Below are positions 43,527 to 53,661 of a stretch of 64,000 nt of DNA, in pieces. Numbering within the stretch: position 1 is the first letter of the stretch; every line of letters begins with the position of its first letter. The stretch comes from Zasmidium citrigriseum (Eukaryota > Ascomycota > Dothideomycetes > Mycosphaerellales > Mycosphaerellaceae): contig NHNW01000002.1 of assembly GCA_002786025.1 (NCBI GenBank), positions 1,426,001-1,490,000 on the forward strand, in the 5' to 3' direction. The notes beneath the pieces were generated by a model. It did not search any database. It was not told the DNA's origin and saw only the letters and a list, made by a program, of their open reading frames with translations. The position numbers and the translations under genes are program-made.

Positions 43527-44165
43527 ATGCATCAACTACGAAAACCCTCCACGACGACGCCCACCGACTTCTGGTATATTGGTCAAGAGCAGTGGGACAG
43601 ATATTCTCTCGAGGTAGAAACGGGCGGCCCCAACAAGGCCAGTGCACTCAATCAAATGAGGAAATTCGATGGTGCTGGTCGAATAATGGAAACCGACGAA
43701 GGTTGTATGTTCAAACGACTCGAGGATGGAGGTTAACAACCGGCAGGCAAAATAGCCCCGTCGCCCTGTTCCTGGTGTCTGCGGCGTTCGAGCAAAGCAC
43801 CCTGTCGAATATACAGCAAAAGGAACGACACAGCTTGTGCATTTTGTAAAAGGATGGGCAAGAAGGGCTGTACAGCGACGATCGAAAAAGCGAAAGATGA
43901 AGAAGAGCATGTGGACGATTGCAACAACAGGGGGATAGAAGAGCAGATGACAGAGGTGAACGATCGTCTTGAGGCGCTGGAGCGAAATCTCGCCCGTTTG
44001 GGGGACCTCGAGAAGCTCGAACGCAAATTCGACGAGTTGCGGCCTACTATTCGACATCTCGAACAGCTACATAGGAGTCGACAAGATCCCTGCGCCGGGA
44101 GGTTTCGACCAGCAACAGAGGGCGATTGGGGTAGAGTCTCAAACGGTCCACGTTCGACAACTTGA
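43527..44165 (+). CDS. Cys-pair zinc-binding-like protein with coiled coil
   Basis: Two exons, 43527-43704 and 43747-44165, 198 aa. The 42-nt intron (GTATGT donor, GGTTAAC branch, CAG acceptor) removes an in-frame TAA at 43733 and restores ETDEGCKIAPSPCSWC. The N-terminal part (ALNQMRKFDGAGRIMETDEGC) leads into two cysteine clusters, CSWCLRRSSKAPC and CAFCKRMGKKGC (C-x2-C-x7/8-C), which could bind zinc. A Glu/Leu-rich coiled coil follows (MTEVNDRLEALERNLARLG). This resembles an uncharacterised protein type of dothideomycetes that I know only by pattern. The last 35 residues are less certain. Role unknown. Confidence 0.55.
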
Positions 44166-44268
44166 AGGTCGCGTAAGAGACCTTGGATGCTGCGCACGGA
44201 ACAAAAGCTGGTCATAATCCGTTCCAACCACTTTGGATCTAAAAAGTAGCCTCAGAATAATCAGAAAA

Positions 44269-44287
44269 GAGGCTTGAAGCCTCAGAA
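44269..44287 (+). repeat. third copy of the GAGGCTTGAAGCCTCAGAA element
   Basis: Exact 19-bp match to 42934-42952. The first 15 bases form an inverted repeat with 7-nt arms around one central base. Confidence 0.6.
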
Positions 44288-44456
44288 TGGGAGATCGAAA
44301 TGCGATCTTGCATTCAGGCCGGCTCCTATTGATGATTTGATACCGTTTCTTGACGCAAGCGTTGTCTTGAACGTCCTGCCTGTTTGCAGCTCTGACGTTG
44401 AATCAAGCCCGAGGAGGCGTAATCTGCGCTTTCTTTCTTTGATCCCTCTTTCTACG

Positions 44457-46319
44457 CTATGTGTGCTCTATCAAAGCACAGTGGCCTTGTCGAATTATGT
44501 TGTGGAAGGTTAGGTCCGTGGTCAGGAGCTGCTGGACTTTGGGGGAGCGGTATCCATTAACCCTGCCTAGACTCCCCGAAACTTGAGGCTCGTCTCGCGG
44601 TTTCAAGGGGGGTTGTTTGCTGCTCCTAGGGAGAACCGTATTCGACGACCTCAGGTTGATTTCTGAAATCCGGCTGAGTTGCGAGGGGACCTTCTGCAAA
44701 TACTCGCGCCCTAAGAGGAACATGAGAATGAATTCCCTCACCTCAGGCCACCTTTCGACGCCCATCGTCTGGATGGCTTTGGACAGCCTGGCTTTGAAGA
44801 AGGCCGTATGGCCTGCATCTCTTGATGCCGCGAGTCCAGTCGACAGGACCATGAGCTGCAGGAAAGGTATGCTGCGCCAGGGCTCCTGAAAATCTGCCAG
44901 GATCGAAGTGACCAGCCCCTGGACGTGGCTCGTGTTGCTGGTGTGCCGGTATGATCGACCGTTCGCCACAAGATTGTAAAGAACCGCTTGCTGATGATAG
45001 CACACCCTCGCAATGTGATGGACCGTGGGTGAGTCCGGATCATCACGACAACTTTCTCTTCGGAAGTTCTCAAGGCTTTCGTAGAAGCTATCGAAGATGC
45101 TGCCGCCCATTGTTGCGTTGATGATTACGGCCTGGACGCTGGCGAAGGCTGAAGATAGGAGCTCATTCAAACCTCGAAGTCTCGAGGGGTGAGTCTCTTC
45201 GTTGTAGACAGTACTTTCCATTGTGAGGAGACCGCCGAGCTTTTCAGCCATTTCCCATGCTGAGATTCGAGGATGTGTTGATAATGCTGATGTTATCAAT
45301 GGTGTGTCGAATGTGAGCGACTGGATCAAGTCGAGGCTTTCTCCTTCTTTAGTCAGGCGATGCGGATGACGGGGAGTGAGAGACTTACGTTTCAAGCATC
45401 ATACTGTAGGAGATCGGTATGCAGGCGGATGAAGAACACCTCTGCTGGAGTATGTCATCCATGGCACGGAGATGCGTTCGTGCTTCGCAGTTGGAGCGGG
45501 CGAGCTGTCATTTCGTCAGTTGTCAGATGTCTCCTTTTGCAGAAAGGTCCAGACTCACATCGAACGAGGTAAGGAACATGAGGGCACATATCGTCTCATC
45601 CGAAACGGCCGTCTCCTCAAACTTCATTCGTTCGCCAAGTTCGTGGAGGACTTTCGCTTTGAAGATCCCCTCGGGCTGACAGGAATCCTCGATGTCTCCT
45701 GCTGCAGCAAGACTTCCTGCCGCAAGAAGCATTGGGCAGGGTGAAACATCCCACGCCGTCTGCATGACTGCTGTGGCATGGTCAAAGGTGACCAAGGGTC
45801 GTATTTGAGTCAAATCTAGAGGATCGTAAGCCTTTGGCCGTTGATATGAAGTCATGTTATACGTACAAGATGCACAGAAGCCAATTATCTGGTCGACTTG
45901 CACGGGAGATCTGAAGGCGTTGTAGTCCCATTGTGTTGGACCTCTTGGTATTGAGAATCGCGAAAAGGCTGTCGACTGAGAACCAGGGGTAACACGGCCT
46001 GGCCCAGAGTCACAACTTCCGCCACTTCTACCTTGATCTGAACATGATCGCTTCCTCTTTCGGGAAGCTTGACCAGCCAGTGGCCCACCATTTTCTGAAC
46101 GAGGCTTGTCTGTCCGGCGAGCCAGAGCTAGTGTCACCGCTACAACGTATGTGAGCCAAGACAGAGCAGCATGATTCAAATCACGATGATGTACGTACCT
46201 GCTTGTCTCTCTGCCCTTTGCCTACTCCTGAAGCTCTTCATAGCTTGCGATCGGACTTTTCGCTTATCAGAGGCATTGCTGCCTGCTAAGCTGTTCTGGT
46301 CTATCCACTCGAGAAGCAT
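44457..46319 (-). CDS. fungal-specific transcription factor domain protein without zinc cluster
   Basis: Four exons, 46319-46199, 46139-45559, 45504-45389, 45336-44457; 565 aa, all junctions in phase. Introns are 59, 54 and 52 nt; one acceptor is AAG. The N terminus from the ATG at 46319 has a basic block (DKRKVRSQAMKSFRSRQRAER) as in a large group of Pezizomycotina proteins with Fungal_trans_2-type regions but no DNA-binding cluster. The body is helical: LDLIQSLTFDTPLITSALS, ISAWEMAEKLGGLLTM, FLQLMVLSTGLAASRDA. A regulatory role is inferred. It lies on the same strand as HET gene 2, 277 bp upstream of which it does not overlap. Frames upstream of 46319 suggest no better start. Confidence 0.7.
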
Positions 46320-46596
46320 GTCGGTCGGTTGCCTCCACCCGGCATCGAAGAAGTGCAGAGCTGCTTCGATTCAAGAATCGCCAGTTTTGTCTGCAATGAG
46401 CTGAGGTGAACGATGGTGGCATTACGCATCGTGGCGGAAGGGTTGTCCACATCCAGAAACCCGCAGGAAGAATTGGAGCCATGAGCGGTTTCTTGTTTGG
46501 GATGAATGAGGGTCGATCACTTTGTCCTGCCCTTGTCGAGCCCTAAACGAGGACAGAGCCCATCAGGTATGAAGATCAATCGTCCGTGCAGCCTGT

Positions 46597-48687
46597 CTAC
46601 ACCCATAATATTGTCTTCAATGCCTTTGAGTCGGCAAACCATTCGTCGTAGTCCCGCTCTCGATATCCGGGCGGATAGAGAGCGAGATCTTTCGAATGAA
46701 GATAGCCAATCCGTCGAAAGACGTTCGTTTCGTCGTCTACCTTCTCAAAGATCAGTGCTTGAAAGATGGTGTAGGACTCAGAGGCATCGTCAACAGTCAT
46801 CGGAACAACATAATGCTCTCGGCCATCGCTGGAAGACGGCATGTCTGGCCCGCCAAAGTCAGGCCATGTATACGTCTCTTTCAAGGCGACACCGTCATTG
46901 CTGGTCGATAGGATCCTCTCAGCGTCTGATTCTGCGTGGTAGTTCTGAAGATAGATACGCATCGGCGAGCATCGAATTTTGAGACGGGTGTACTCCGAAC
47001 CAGGCTTTCCATTGTCAGAATGTATTTGGACGATTTCGTAGAGCCACCTGGTGAAAGACCAATCGAAAGTCGAGATCCTTGTATCAAGAGCCAGCCACGA
47101 GAAACTGGGGATGCGACGATGAGATGGTTTGGCGTTCCTTAATTCTTGCCGGCTGGCAATGTCAGGATTCCACCACAGGAGCTGCCTTCGGAGGTGGCCA
47201 TGAAACATGCCCAGCATGTAACGAAGTTGATACGCGTTCTCAGTCTCTTTTGCTAGTCCAAGAATCGCTTTGGGCCTGTCGTCGGGAAATGTGAGATCCC
47301 CGTTTGTGAAGCTAAATACGAGGCTGTACCACTCCTTACAGAAGTTGCAGCTGTTCACGCTCAGGTCGCAGCTCTTCACATCCTCATCATTCCATCCTCG
47401 AAGAAATTCCTTCTTGGTACTGGTATGGAGATGAATAGCGGCACTGTTGGGATAGCTCTCAGTGCTAGCCATCTCGCCACATTCCCATATGACTTGATTG
47501 CAGCTGAAATGGAGTGTTCTGGGGGAGAGCAGTCGCTCTTGAAACACCCATGCTCTCCTATTGAGGGGCTGAGACTCAGTCGCACTCATCCAGAGGCGTC
47601 CATCGACCATGCTGTATGTTCCCTGAGCAATATTTGATGCAGATGATACGTTCTTCGAGATGGTGACCTGAAAGGGGGCCACGGTCCTTCGATGCCGCTC
47701 TCTGAACAACGACATACTCGAGTTCAAATTTGCGGTTGCGGCAATATTACATAGAGCGTGTTTGTAGACGTAGCACATGCTTTGTGTTTCGGCATCCCAG
47801 TCGGACGGATCGTCTTGAATAATGCAAAGGCTGTCGATCCATATGTATCGGACATCGAGACTACGGCAGACATTCATAGCGTCTCGAAATGTGGGAGGGA
47901 GATCGTCTTTGTTCGTTGCTTGATGTAGTCTGGAGTGGTTGGCCTTCGTAAGCTTGAGGATGCCCTCATTGCCGCCCCAGCAGTGGGAAAGTGACAGGTA
48001 TGGAGCTGTGGTGGATTCTGCCGCTGACCATATGACGCGGAAGAGATGCTGACCTTCTGGTGGATCTACATCAACCAGACGTGACGGACGCCACGATGTA
48101 TCGTCGGCCGCACAGCTATGATTAGCCCGGCATGCCTTGATCCATTGCAACGCTTTTCCCATCACATCTCCATCTCCAGTACTCGATACTTGTAGCAAGC
48201 TTGGATCGTATGTGGCTTGCTCCGCCTGAGATGTTGACTCTGGAAAAGGTACTCTGTCCGTTGAGATGAACCTCCGCTCGGCACTTCCAGGTCTGGGGCC
48301 ATCGGCAGACAGACACATGCTGAACGAATCTTCGGTCTCCCAAGACCACCAGCCAATCACGAATAGCTCAGGATGATCAATGAGCCTCCACTCTTTCCAC
48401 AGGGGATCTGATGGCTGTTGCAGAATTTGCCTTTCAGGATCGATTCGATACCACAGCTCTGAGCACATCAGGCACCCGTCCTTCACTGCTTTGGCGAGGC
48501 TATCGGGAGTCTTGTGGTGAGGTCTCCAGAGGGCGCGTCTTGGTTCGCTCTCCTTCAGAAAGCACGTGCAGACATTGCACAATCCTGTCTCTCGGACGCA
48601 GAGTAACTGGTCTGGTTCGGGATTGGCGGTCCATATGGACAGACGATGGCCTTGAGTCTGTATGCGGGTCCTGAAATCGACGGACAT
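46597..48687 (-). CDS. HET-domain protein 2
   Basis: Intronless, 696 aa from the ATG at 48687 (frame extends upstream only with GTG). The N-terminal part has paired cysteines (CNVCTCF, CLMC) typical of this HET subgroup. The HET domain begins at about residue 235: YLSLSHCWGG, then LPPTFRDAMNVCRSLDVRYI, WIDSLCIIQDDPSDW, and later RAWVFQERLLSPRTLHF. These are canonical HET motifs. The C-terminal 250 residues are of the usual composition with no added domain. Such proteins act in non-self recognition and cell death; many copies in a genome are only presumed to do so. It sits beside a kinase gene on the same strand. Confidence 0.92.
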   Translation of the reverse strand: MSVDFRTRIQTQGHRLSIWTANPEPDQLLCVRETGLCNVCTCFLKESEPRRALWRPHHKTPDSLAKAVKDGCLMCSELWYRIDPERQILQQPSDPLWKEWRLIDHPELFVIGWWSWETEDSFSMCLSADGPRPGSAERRFISTDRVPFPESTSQAEQATYDPSLLQVSSTGDGDVMGKALQWIKACRANHSCAADDTSWRPSRLVDVDPPEGQHLFRVIWSAAESTTAPYLSLSHCWGGNEGILKLTKANHSRLHQATNKDDLPPTFRDAMNVCRSLDVRYIWIDSLCIIQDDPSDWDAETQSMCYVYKHALCNIAATANLNSSMSLFRERHRRTVAPFQVTISKNVSSASNIAQGTYSMVDGRLWMSATESQPLNRRAWVFQERLLSPRTLHFSCNQVIWECGEMASTESYPNSAAIHLHTSTKKEFLRGWNDEDVKSCDLSVNSCNFCKEWYSLVFSFTNGDLTFPDDRPKAILGLAKETENAYQLRYMLGMFHGHLRRQLLWWNPDIASRQELRNAKPSHRRIPSFSWLALDTRISTFDWSFTRWLYEIVQIHSDNGKPGSEYTRLKIRCSPMRIYLQNYHAESDAERILSTSNDGVALKETYTWPDFGGPDMPSSSDGREHYVVPMTVDDASESYTIFQALIFEKVDDETNVFRRIGYLHSKDLALYPPGYRERDYDEWFADSKALKTILWV

Positions 48688-48999
48688 GCTCGCCGGAGAT
48701 TCCAAGGAAGATATCAAAAGCCTGTTGTAAAGCCCAAGAAAATTAGCTGGACCGCAGATCACGGTCGGTGGTCATGCAGAACTTCTGGGATGTTGAAGAG
48801 GAGCAAGCTGAAAATGAGAGGCTGAGTCGCACAAACATCGCATGCAGGGATGCCTCAGGCGAGTAGGCCACGCCGTCAAAGTATAAATGGGCGATGAGAA
48901 CGTGTAGACTGCATGAAAAAGTGTTCACGTCTTCATCTCAAGAGAAAACGTCTTACGAACTATCTCGCAAATGCAGCAGCCTCGCTCATCTCTTCTCTT
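48688..48999. other. short intergenic region
   Basis: 312 bp upstream of HET gene 2 and downstream of the kinase stop. Nothing specific seen. Confidence 0.4.
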
Positions 49000-51900
49000 T
49001 CACCTGACCCACAGAAGATATTGATCCTCCTTACATCTGAACTCACCCTCATCCTTCAGTTCCTTGCGCTGCTTCATTGATACTTCCTCTGTTTCCTTGA
49101 CACGAGCGACTTCATCATGCACTTCTCTCCAAAGCTCTTCAATACTCGGCCTTTGCTTCGGATCCTTTTGCACGCATCGCCTCACCAAATCGCAAAGTGT
49201 CTTCGAGTACAGTGCCTCTCGCTCAGGCTTGAAAGGAGGATGGTCACCCGTGGATTGTAACGTGAACGGCGCGAAGTCGATCTGGCCGTCAACAATTCGG
49301 TCGAGGTTGATCATGGAAAGGAGCACGCGGCCGATGGAGTAAATGTCAGATTTGAGGTCAACCAGCAGAGGCACGCCTTCCAGGCCACAGGCTGTGTGCT
49401 CCTGTACAATGGGGTGTCAGCATTACTGCTTCAATTGTGGCTTACAATAAGGACTTACTGGGGCAGAGTAGCCAGGTGTTCCACGGGCTCCTTGCAGGTT
49501 GGTGGCAGGGCTTGTTAACGTAGCTATGCCGAAGTCACCAAGCTGCGTAGCATGAACTGTCAGTCTGAATATTCTCTGTGCATCAATAAGGCTCTTACCC
49601 GTGGCTGGGGAATGCCTGGCCAGTGGCAATCGTGAGGATTGTCCAGAAAGACTGTACAACACCCATCAGCTATGCTTTGACGACAATTTCAAGGGATAGT
49701 CACTATTGTCGGGCTTGATGTCGCAGTGCACCATCTGCTCAAACCCCTCAATGGGAGCTTCCTCGTCAGGGTGTCTCCCAAGTTGCATCAAGCATACAGC
49801 CTCAACAAGGACCTCGAGGATTGCCCAGATCGCTCGTTCAGGGATCCGGCTGGTTCTCATCAGTCACGATCATCAGCACATGTACTCACACAACTCACGC
49901 ATCATCTTGACTGCCCTCGGCATCTTTAACCTCTCCATGGAAACCAAGCACATCCTCTAAGCTTCCTCTGGGACAGAACTCGAGATAGAATCTCTGCATA
50001 CGCAACTTCTCGTAAACCACACCAGCGTAGTATCGCACAGTAGCATGAGCCTTATCTATCTCGTTCACGGCCCGGGCAAGTCCAGACTCCGCAGGTATGG
50101 CCAACGTAGAATCTCGATACCAGAGACGCTGGCTCCACCAGCCGCCAAGGGTATAGTACGACTCTTTGATCACCACTCGATTGAGAATGCCTGCGTACTT
50201 GCTGCACTGGATCCAGAGACTAGCGTGACCAAAGGCGCCGACTCCAAGATGCTGTGCAAATTGCCAGGAACCAGTAAGCCCACTACGGGAGTTGTCGAAT
50301 GAAAGAGTTTGTGCAAAGCGTTTCTTATCGTCCGCAGTCAGAGGATCCGTGGGGGCGCCGTGTTCATGAGGGCGCCAGTCAACGCCGTCTTTCATGAATC
50401 GTTGGTCCATGTCTCTCTGGCTCTTCTCCAAACGAGACACTTGCTCTTTATCATTAGCCTTGCCGGCTCGAGACAATGCTTTCTGCCATGCGGCGTTCCG
50501 GCGGTCGATGTGGGTCTTCTCGATATGGTTTCTCAAAGCTGTACAGTACTTGGCTGGCTGAAAGTTTTCTTGCCATGGCAGAGGCATGATATGTTCGCCG
50601 TAACGATCTCCCATCTCCCGAGCCATTTCCTTTAGATCTTCGAAGCGGCCGAGGGTATCACCGCGGGGCTTCTTAGATCGAATGCTTTGCTCAGCCTGCT
50701 CCCATTCGATATCCCAAAGAATTTGATCCGGGCTATGGGGCCATTGCTCTCCAGAATTAACAGCTTTGGTCATAGATTCAAGTCCGGTCTCCAGTCGCTC
50801 TTTGGAAGCTTGATCCTCTCTGTCGTCAATCACTGTTCTCCAATGCGGTACTTCCAATTCGAGCATTCGCTTCACCATGGATGGCTTGAGAACATCAGTG
50901 AGATACTCACCTGCCGCGGCACCGGCAGTATACTCAGGCGGCAAAAGGAAGTCCTCGTATTTCTCAGCAACATTCTCAGCTCGTTGCAGGCAATCGTCAA
51001 TCTCGATCATGACCTCGTCGCTTGGTCCTTGCGCCTGGATAGTAGACAGCAGACTCCGCCAAGCAGACCGAAACTTTGTCTCTTCCTGCAGAGATTCGCT
51101 CTCAGTCCGCGCTGGATCGCCAGGCCACGCCTCATTGAGCAGGGACTCGTCGTTGACGTAGTCTTTTATTGGTCTGACGTAGTCATCCCAGGCATCGTGG
51201 AAGTCGTGGCGTCTGTAAAGAGCGAGGACAATTCGGTGCATCTCAGGCTGTCCTTCACTCCTGTTCATGTAGTCCCGTATCTTCTTGGCTTTGGAGTCGA
51301 AGATGATCCCATCTAAGACTTCTTCTGCATCTTCTTCTTCTTCCTCCTCTTCCTCATCCTCCTCCTTGTCTTCTTCTTCGCCGTCATCCTCCTGTTCGCC
51401 GGCTTCGCCCTGTTCGGCATGGTCGGTGCCTTCCTTGGGTCGCTCTCCATCTTGTGATGCCCTTTCGCTTGTACCCGCAATCTTCACGTTGTTATTGTCT
51501 TCCTTGCCTTCCCCACCATCTGCAAGATCGTCTTGATTTGTCCCATCGGTAAACAACCCTCCAAGGGAATCATCTTCATCAAGTCCAGGTTCCTGAGGAG
51601 AGGCGCCAGCTCCAGTGGAGGTCCCAGTCTGGCCGACAAGGGTATTGGACGCCGCTAGGTTTTGGCCAGCTCTTTGGTCATTGGGTACTGCATGTCGAGC
51701 TACATCGCCTTCGGAGCGGCCAGTGGCTGGAGCGGAAAGACGATCTTGGGCCTGTGAATTTTTTCCCCGGTCATCATCCGGAGGCACTCCTGGCGGACTT
51801 GCACCAGCGTTGGTGGAAGGACCGGTTTTCGAGCCACGACCCCGTTGTCCTTGCTGCTCTTGAAATGGGACTTGAGTAGCTATGGAAAGTGCATCGGCAG

Positions 51901-52138
51901 CGATGTCTTCATCTGCCCCTGTGTCAGCTGCATCGGCAGCAGCTAGTTGCTGAACTTCGTTATCCTCGCCTGTCGTAACGGAGACATTCTCCTCACTCGC
52001 GTTCTGCTGCTGAGAATCATCCGGTGCCGGTGGTTCCTGGTTCTGGGGTGCAGGATTGCGTCTCTTGCGCTTAGGAGGCGTATAACCATCGAATTCGGGC
52101 GCTTGCCGCTTCTTCCGACGATCCGTAGGATACACCAT
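49000..52138 (-). CDS. large protein kinase with acidic disordered N terminus
   Basis: Five exons: 52138-49899, 49855-49704, 49651-49599, 49542-49459, 49401-49000; introns 43-57 nt; 976 aa. The ATG at 52138 (MVYPTDRRKKRQ) is preferred to the upstream GTG. Residues 1-270 are disordered and end in a long Asp/Glu run; a helical middle follows. The kinase domain starts near residue 630: P-loop LGVGAFGHASLW, Lys in VVIKES, catalytic loop HCDIKPDN, DFG in LGDFGIA, and after splicing SAPEHTACG. All catalytic residues are present, but the usual Arg of HRD is Cys (non-RD kinase). The family looks fungal and lineage-specific. Position between two HET genes suggests, but does not prove, a part in non-self response. 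Confidence 0.85.
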
Positions 52139-52571
52139 GTCGACATAGCCTGTCGACACCCATGAGGAGGCTTGAATTCAAGGACACCGGGGAGGGGACT
52201 TGCTCTGCTGTCTTTGTCCAACAGCTTGCCAGAGCATACCAACTTCCGGATTTGGCGGGTGCGTTTGATCTTTGTCAGGTGTCAAACAAAGCAGCATTGT
52301 TCAGTGTGCTCCTTTCCATTGAACGGAATTGCCCATAATTGCCTCGGTCGCCTACTCACATGTCGATGATTATAGTCAGGTTCTTGAAATCGTCGCTCAT
52401 ATCCATCGCGAGACTTCATGCTTGACTGATCAAGAGCGTCCTGACCCTACTTTGATACTGCACAACCACACGTCAAGATAACAAATTGGGTTCCAAGGTA
52501 CACAACCTTCGCCAAGTTCGTGATAAACATTTCGTCGTACACAGTGAGCTTTTTACTCCACTATCTCTAGC
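52139..52571. other. intergenic region
   Basis: Promoter of the kinase gene and 3' flank of the hydrophilic protein gene. No gene recognised. Confidence 0.4.
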
Positions 52572-52911
52572 TTACTTCCCAACACTTCCATCCGAAAAGG
52601 TTGCACCTTTGGTGTCGTGGATCTTGTTAGGCACGACCTTCTCGACCTTCTCTGGCAACCCTTCTTGAAGAGTCTTGGGGACCTTGGAATCGCCCGTAGC
52701 ATGAGACACCTTGCCGGTGTGAGGGTTGCTACCGGTGTCGTGGGCGGCGTCGGGCAGCTTGTGTTCGACACTCTCCGGGACCTGCAGGAGGCGAGCCCGT
52801 TAGCAGAGGAAGATGTTGCTTGATCATAGGAATGCATACCTTCTCCTGCGCCTTCTGGGGCACTTTCGAGTCAACGGCGTGGGAAACGCCTTGGCCGTTT
52901 TCGTTTTGCAT
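52572..52911 (-). CDS. small hydrophilic repeat protein
   Basis: Two exons, 52911-52840 and 52781-52572 (58-nt intron, GTATGC donor, GCTAACGG branch, CAG), 93 aa. Strongly hydrophilic, rich in Lys, Glu, Val, Pro, with an internal duplication: VSHAVDSKVPQKAQEKVPE and VSHATGDSKVPKTLQEGLPE, each followed by a Lys-Val/Leu-Pro segment and IHDT/AHDTG. No signal peptide, membrane segment or Cys. Composition recalls LEA-like or stress-induced proteins of ascomycetes; function is not known. The intron falls inside the first repeat only. Confidence 0.7.
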
Positions 52912-53661
52912 GATGGAAGAAATTGGCGATCTGTGGAATTGGTTGATGTTTCGGGCGTGTTCGGTATTGCAGATGATACTATGGTGGACTGGGTTAAATG
53001 CAGAGTGTTTGATCTCTTATACTCCAACAAGAGCATCGCTCTTTGCCGCATTGCACCGCCTCATACACAACGTTGACGCTGATATGACGCTTGCTTGGCT
53101 CACGCCGGTCACAAAGCCCCGTACGTCGGACACAAAGCTCCGTGTGCGACAAAGCAAGGATTGCCGCTAACTTGTAATGGACGTGAAGGCGACATCTCCT
53201 CGTAATACTGACGCTGCAATCTGAGGTCCGCCGCTGTTCCCGGTAGACACCGCGATAGCTGGATTTGACGATCGATCATTCACTTCACGATTTTCACGTG
53301 CTGAAAATGGGTCTTGGCAGGCGCGGCTTGAAGCTAATCCGCACGGACCCAGCTCCAACATGCGCAGTTCGTGGCGGGCGTCTATGCAGCAGATCTCGCT
53401 ATTCCTGGCTAGGCATGTTTCTGTCATGCGACAATGTTGACACCGCACTTGCTCAGTCCCCGTCAGTCTGACAGATCAATGCTTTGAAGATGTGGACAGC
53501 ATGTGGCGCCAAATATACTGCAATATTGGACCTTCGGCCGATTCCCACCCTTGTAAAGGCCATCAGACGCTGAAATCTCATTCGCAAGTTAATTCCCGCG
53601 GCTTGAGGGATCCGCCGCCTTGTTCACTGAAGTTGAAGTCCGTTCCAGATCTCGACAAGAA
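52912..53661. other. intergenic region
   Basis: Promoter of the small hydrophilic gene and 3' flank of HET gene 3. A short imperfect duplication (CACAAAGCCCCGTACGTCGG and CACAAAGCTCCGTGTGCG) is visible at 53109-53150. No gene seen. Confidence 0.35.

Noticed and set aside
51285..51536. Plus-strand poly-Ser frame
   Set aside because: Antisense of the Asp/Glu run of the kinase N terminus.
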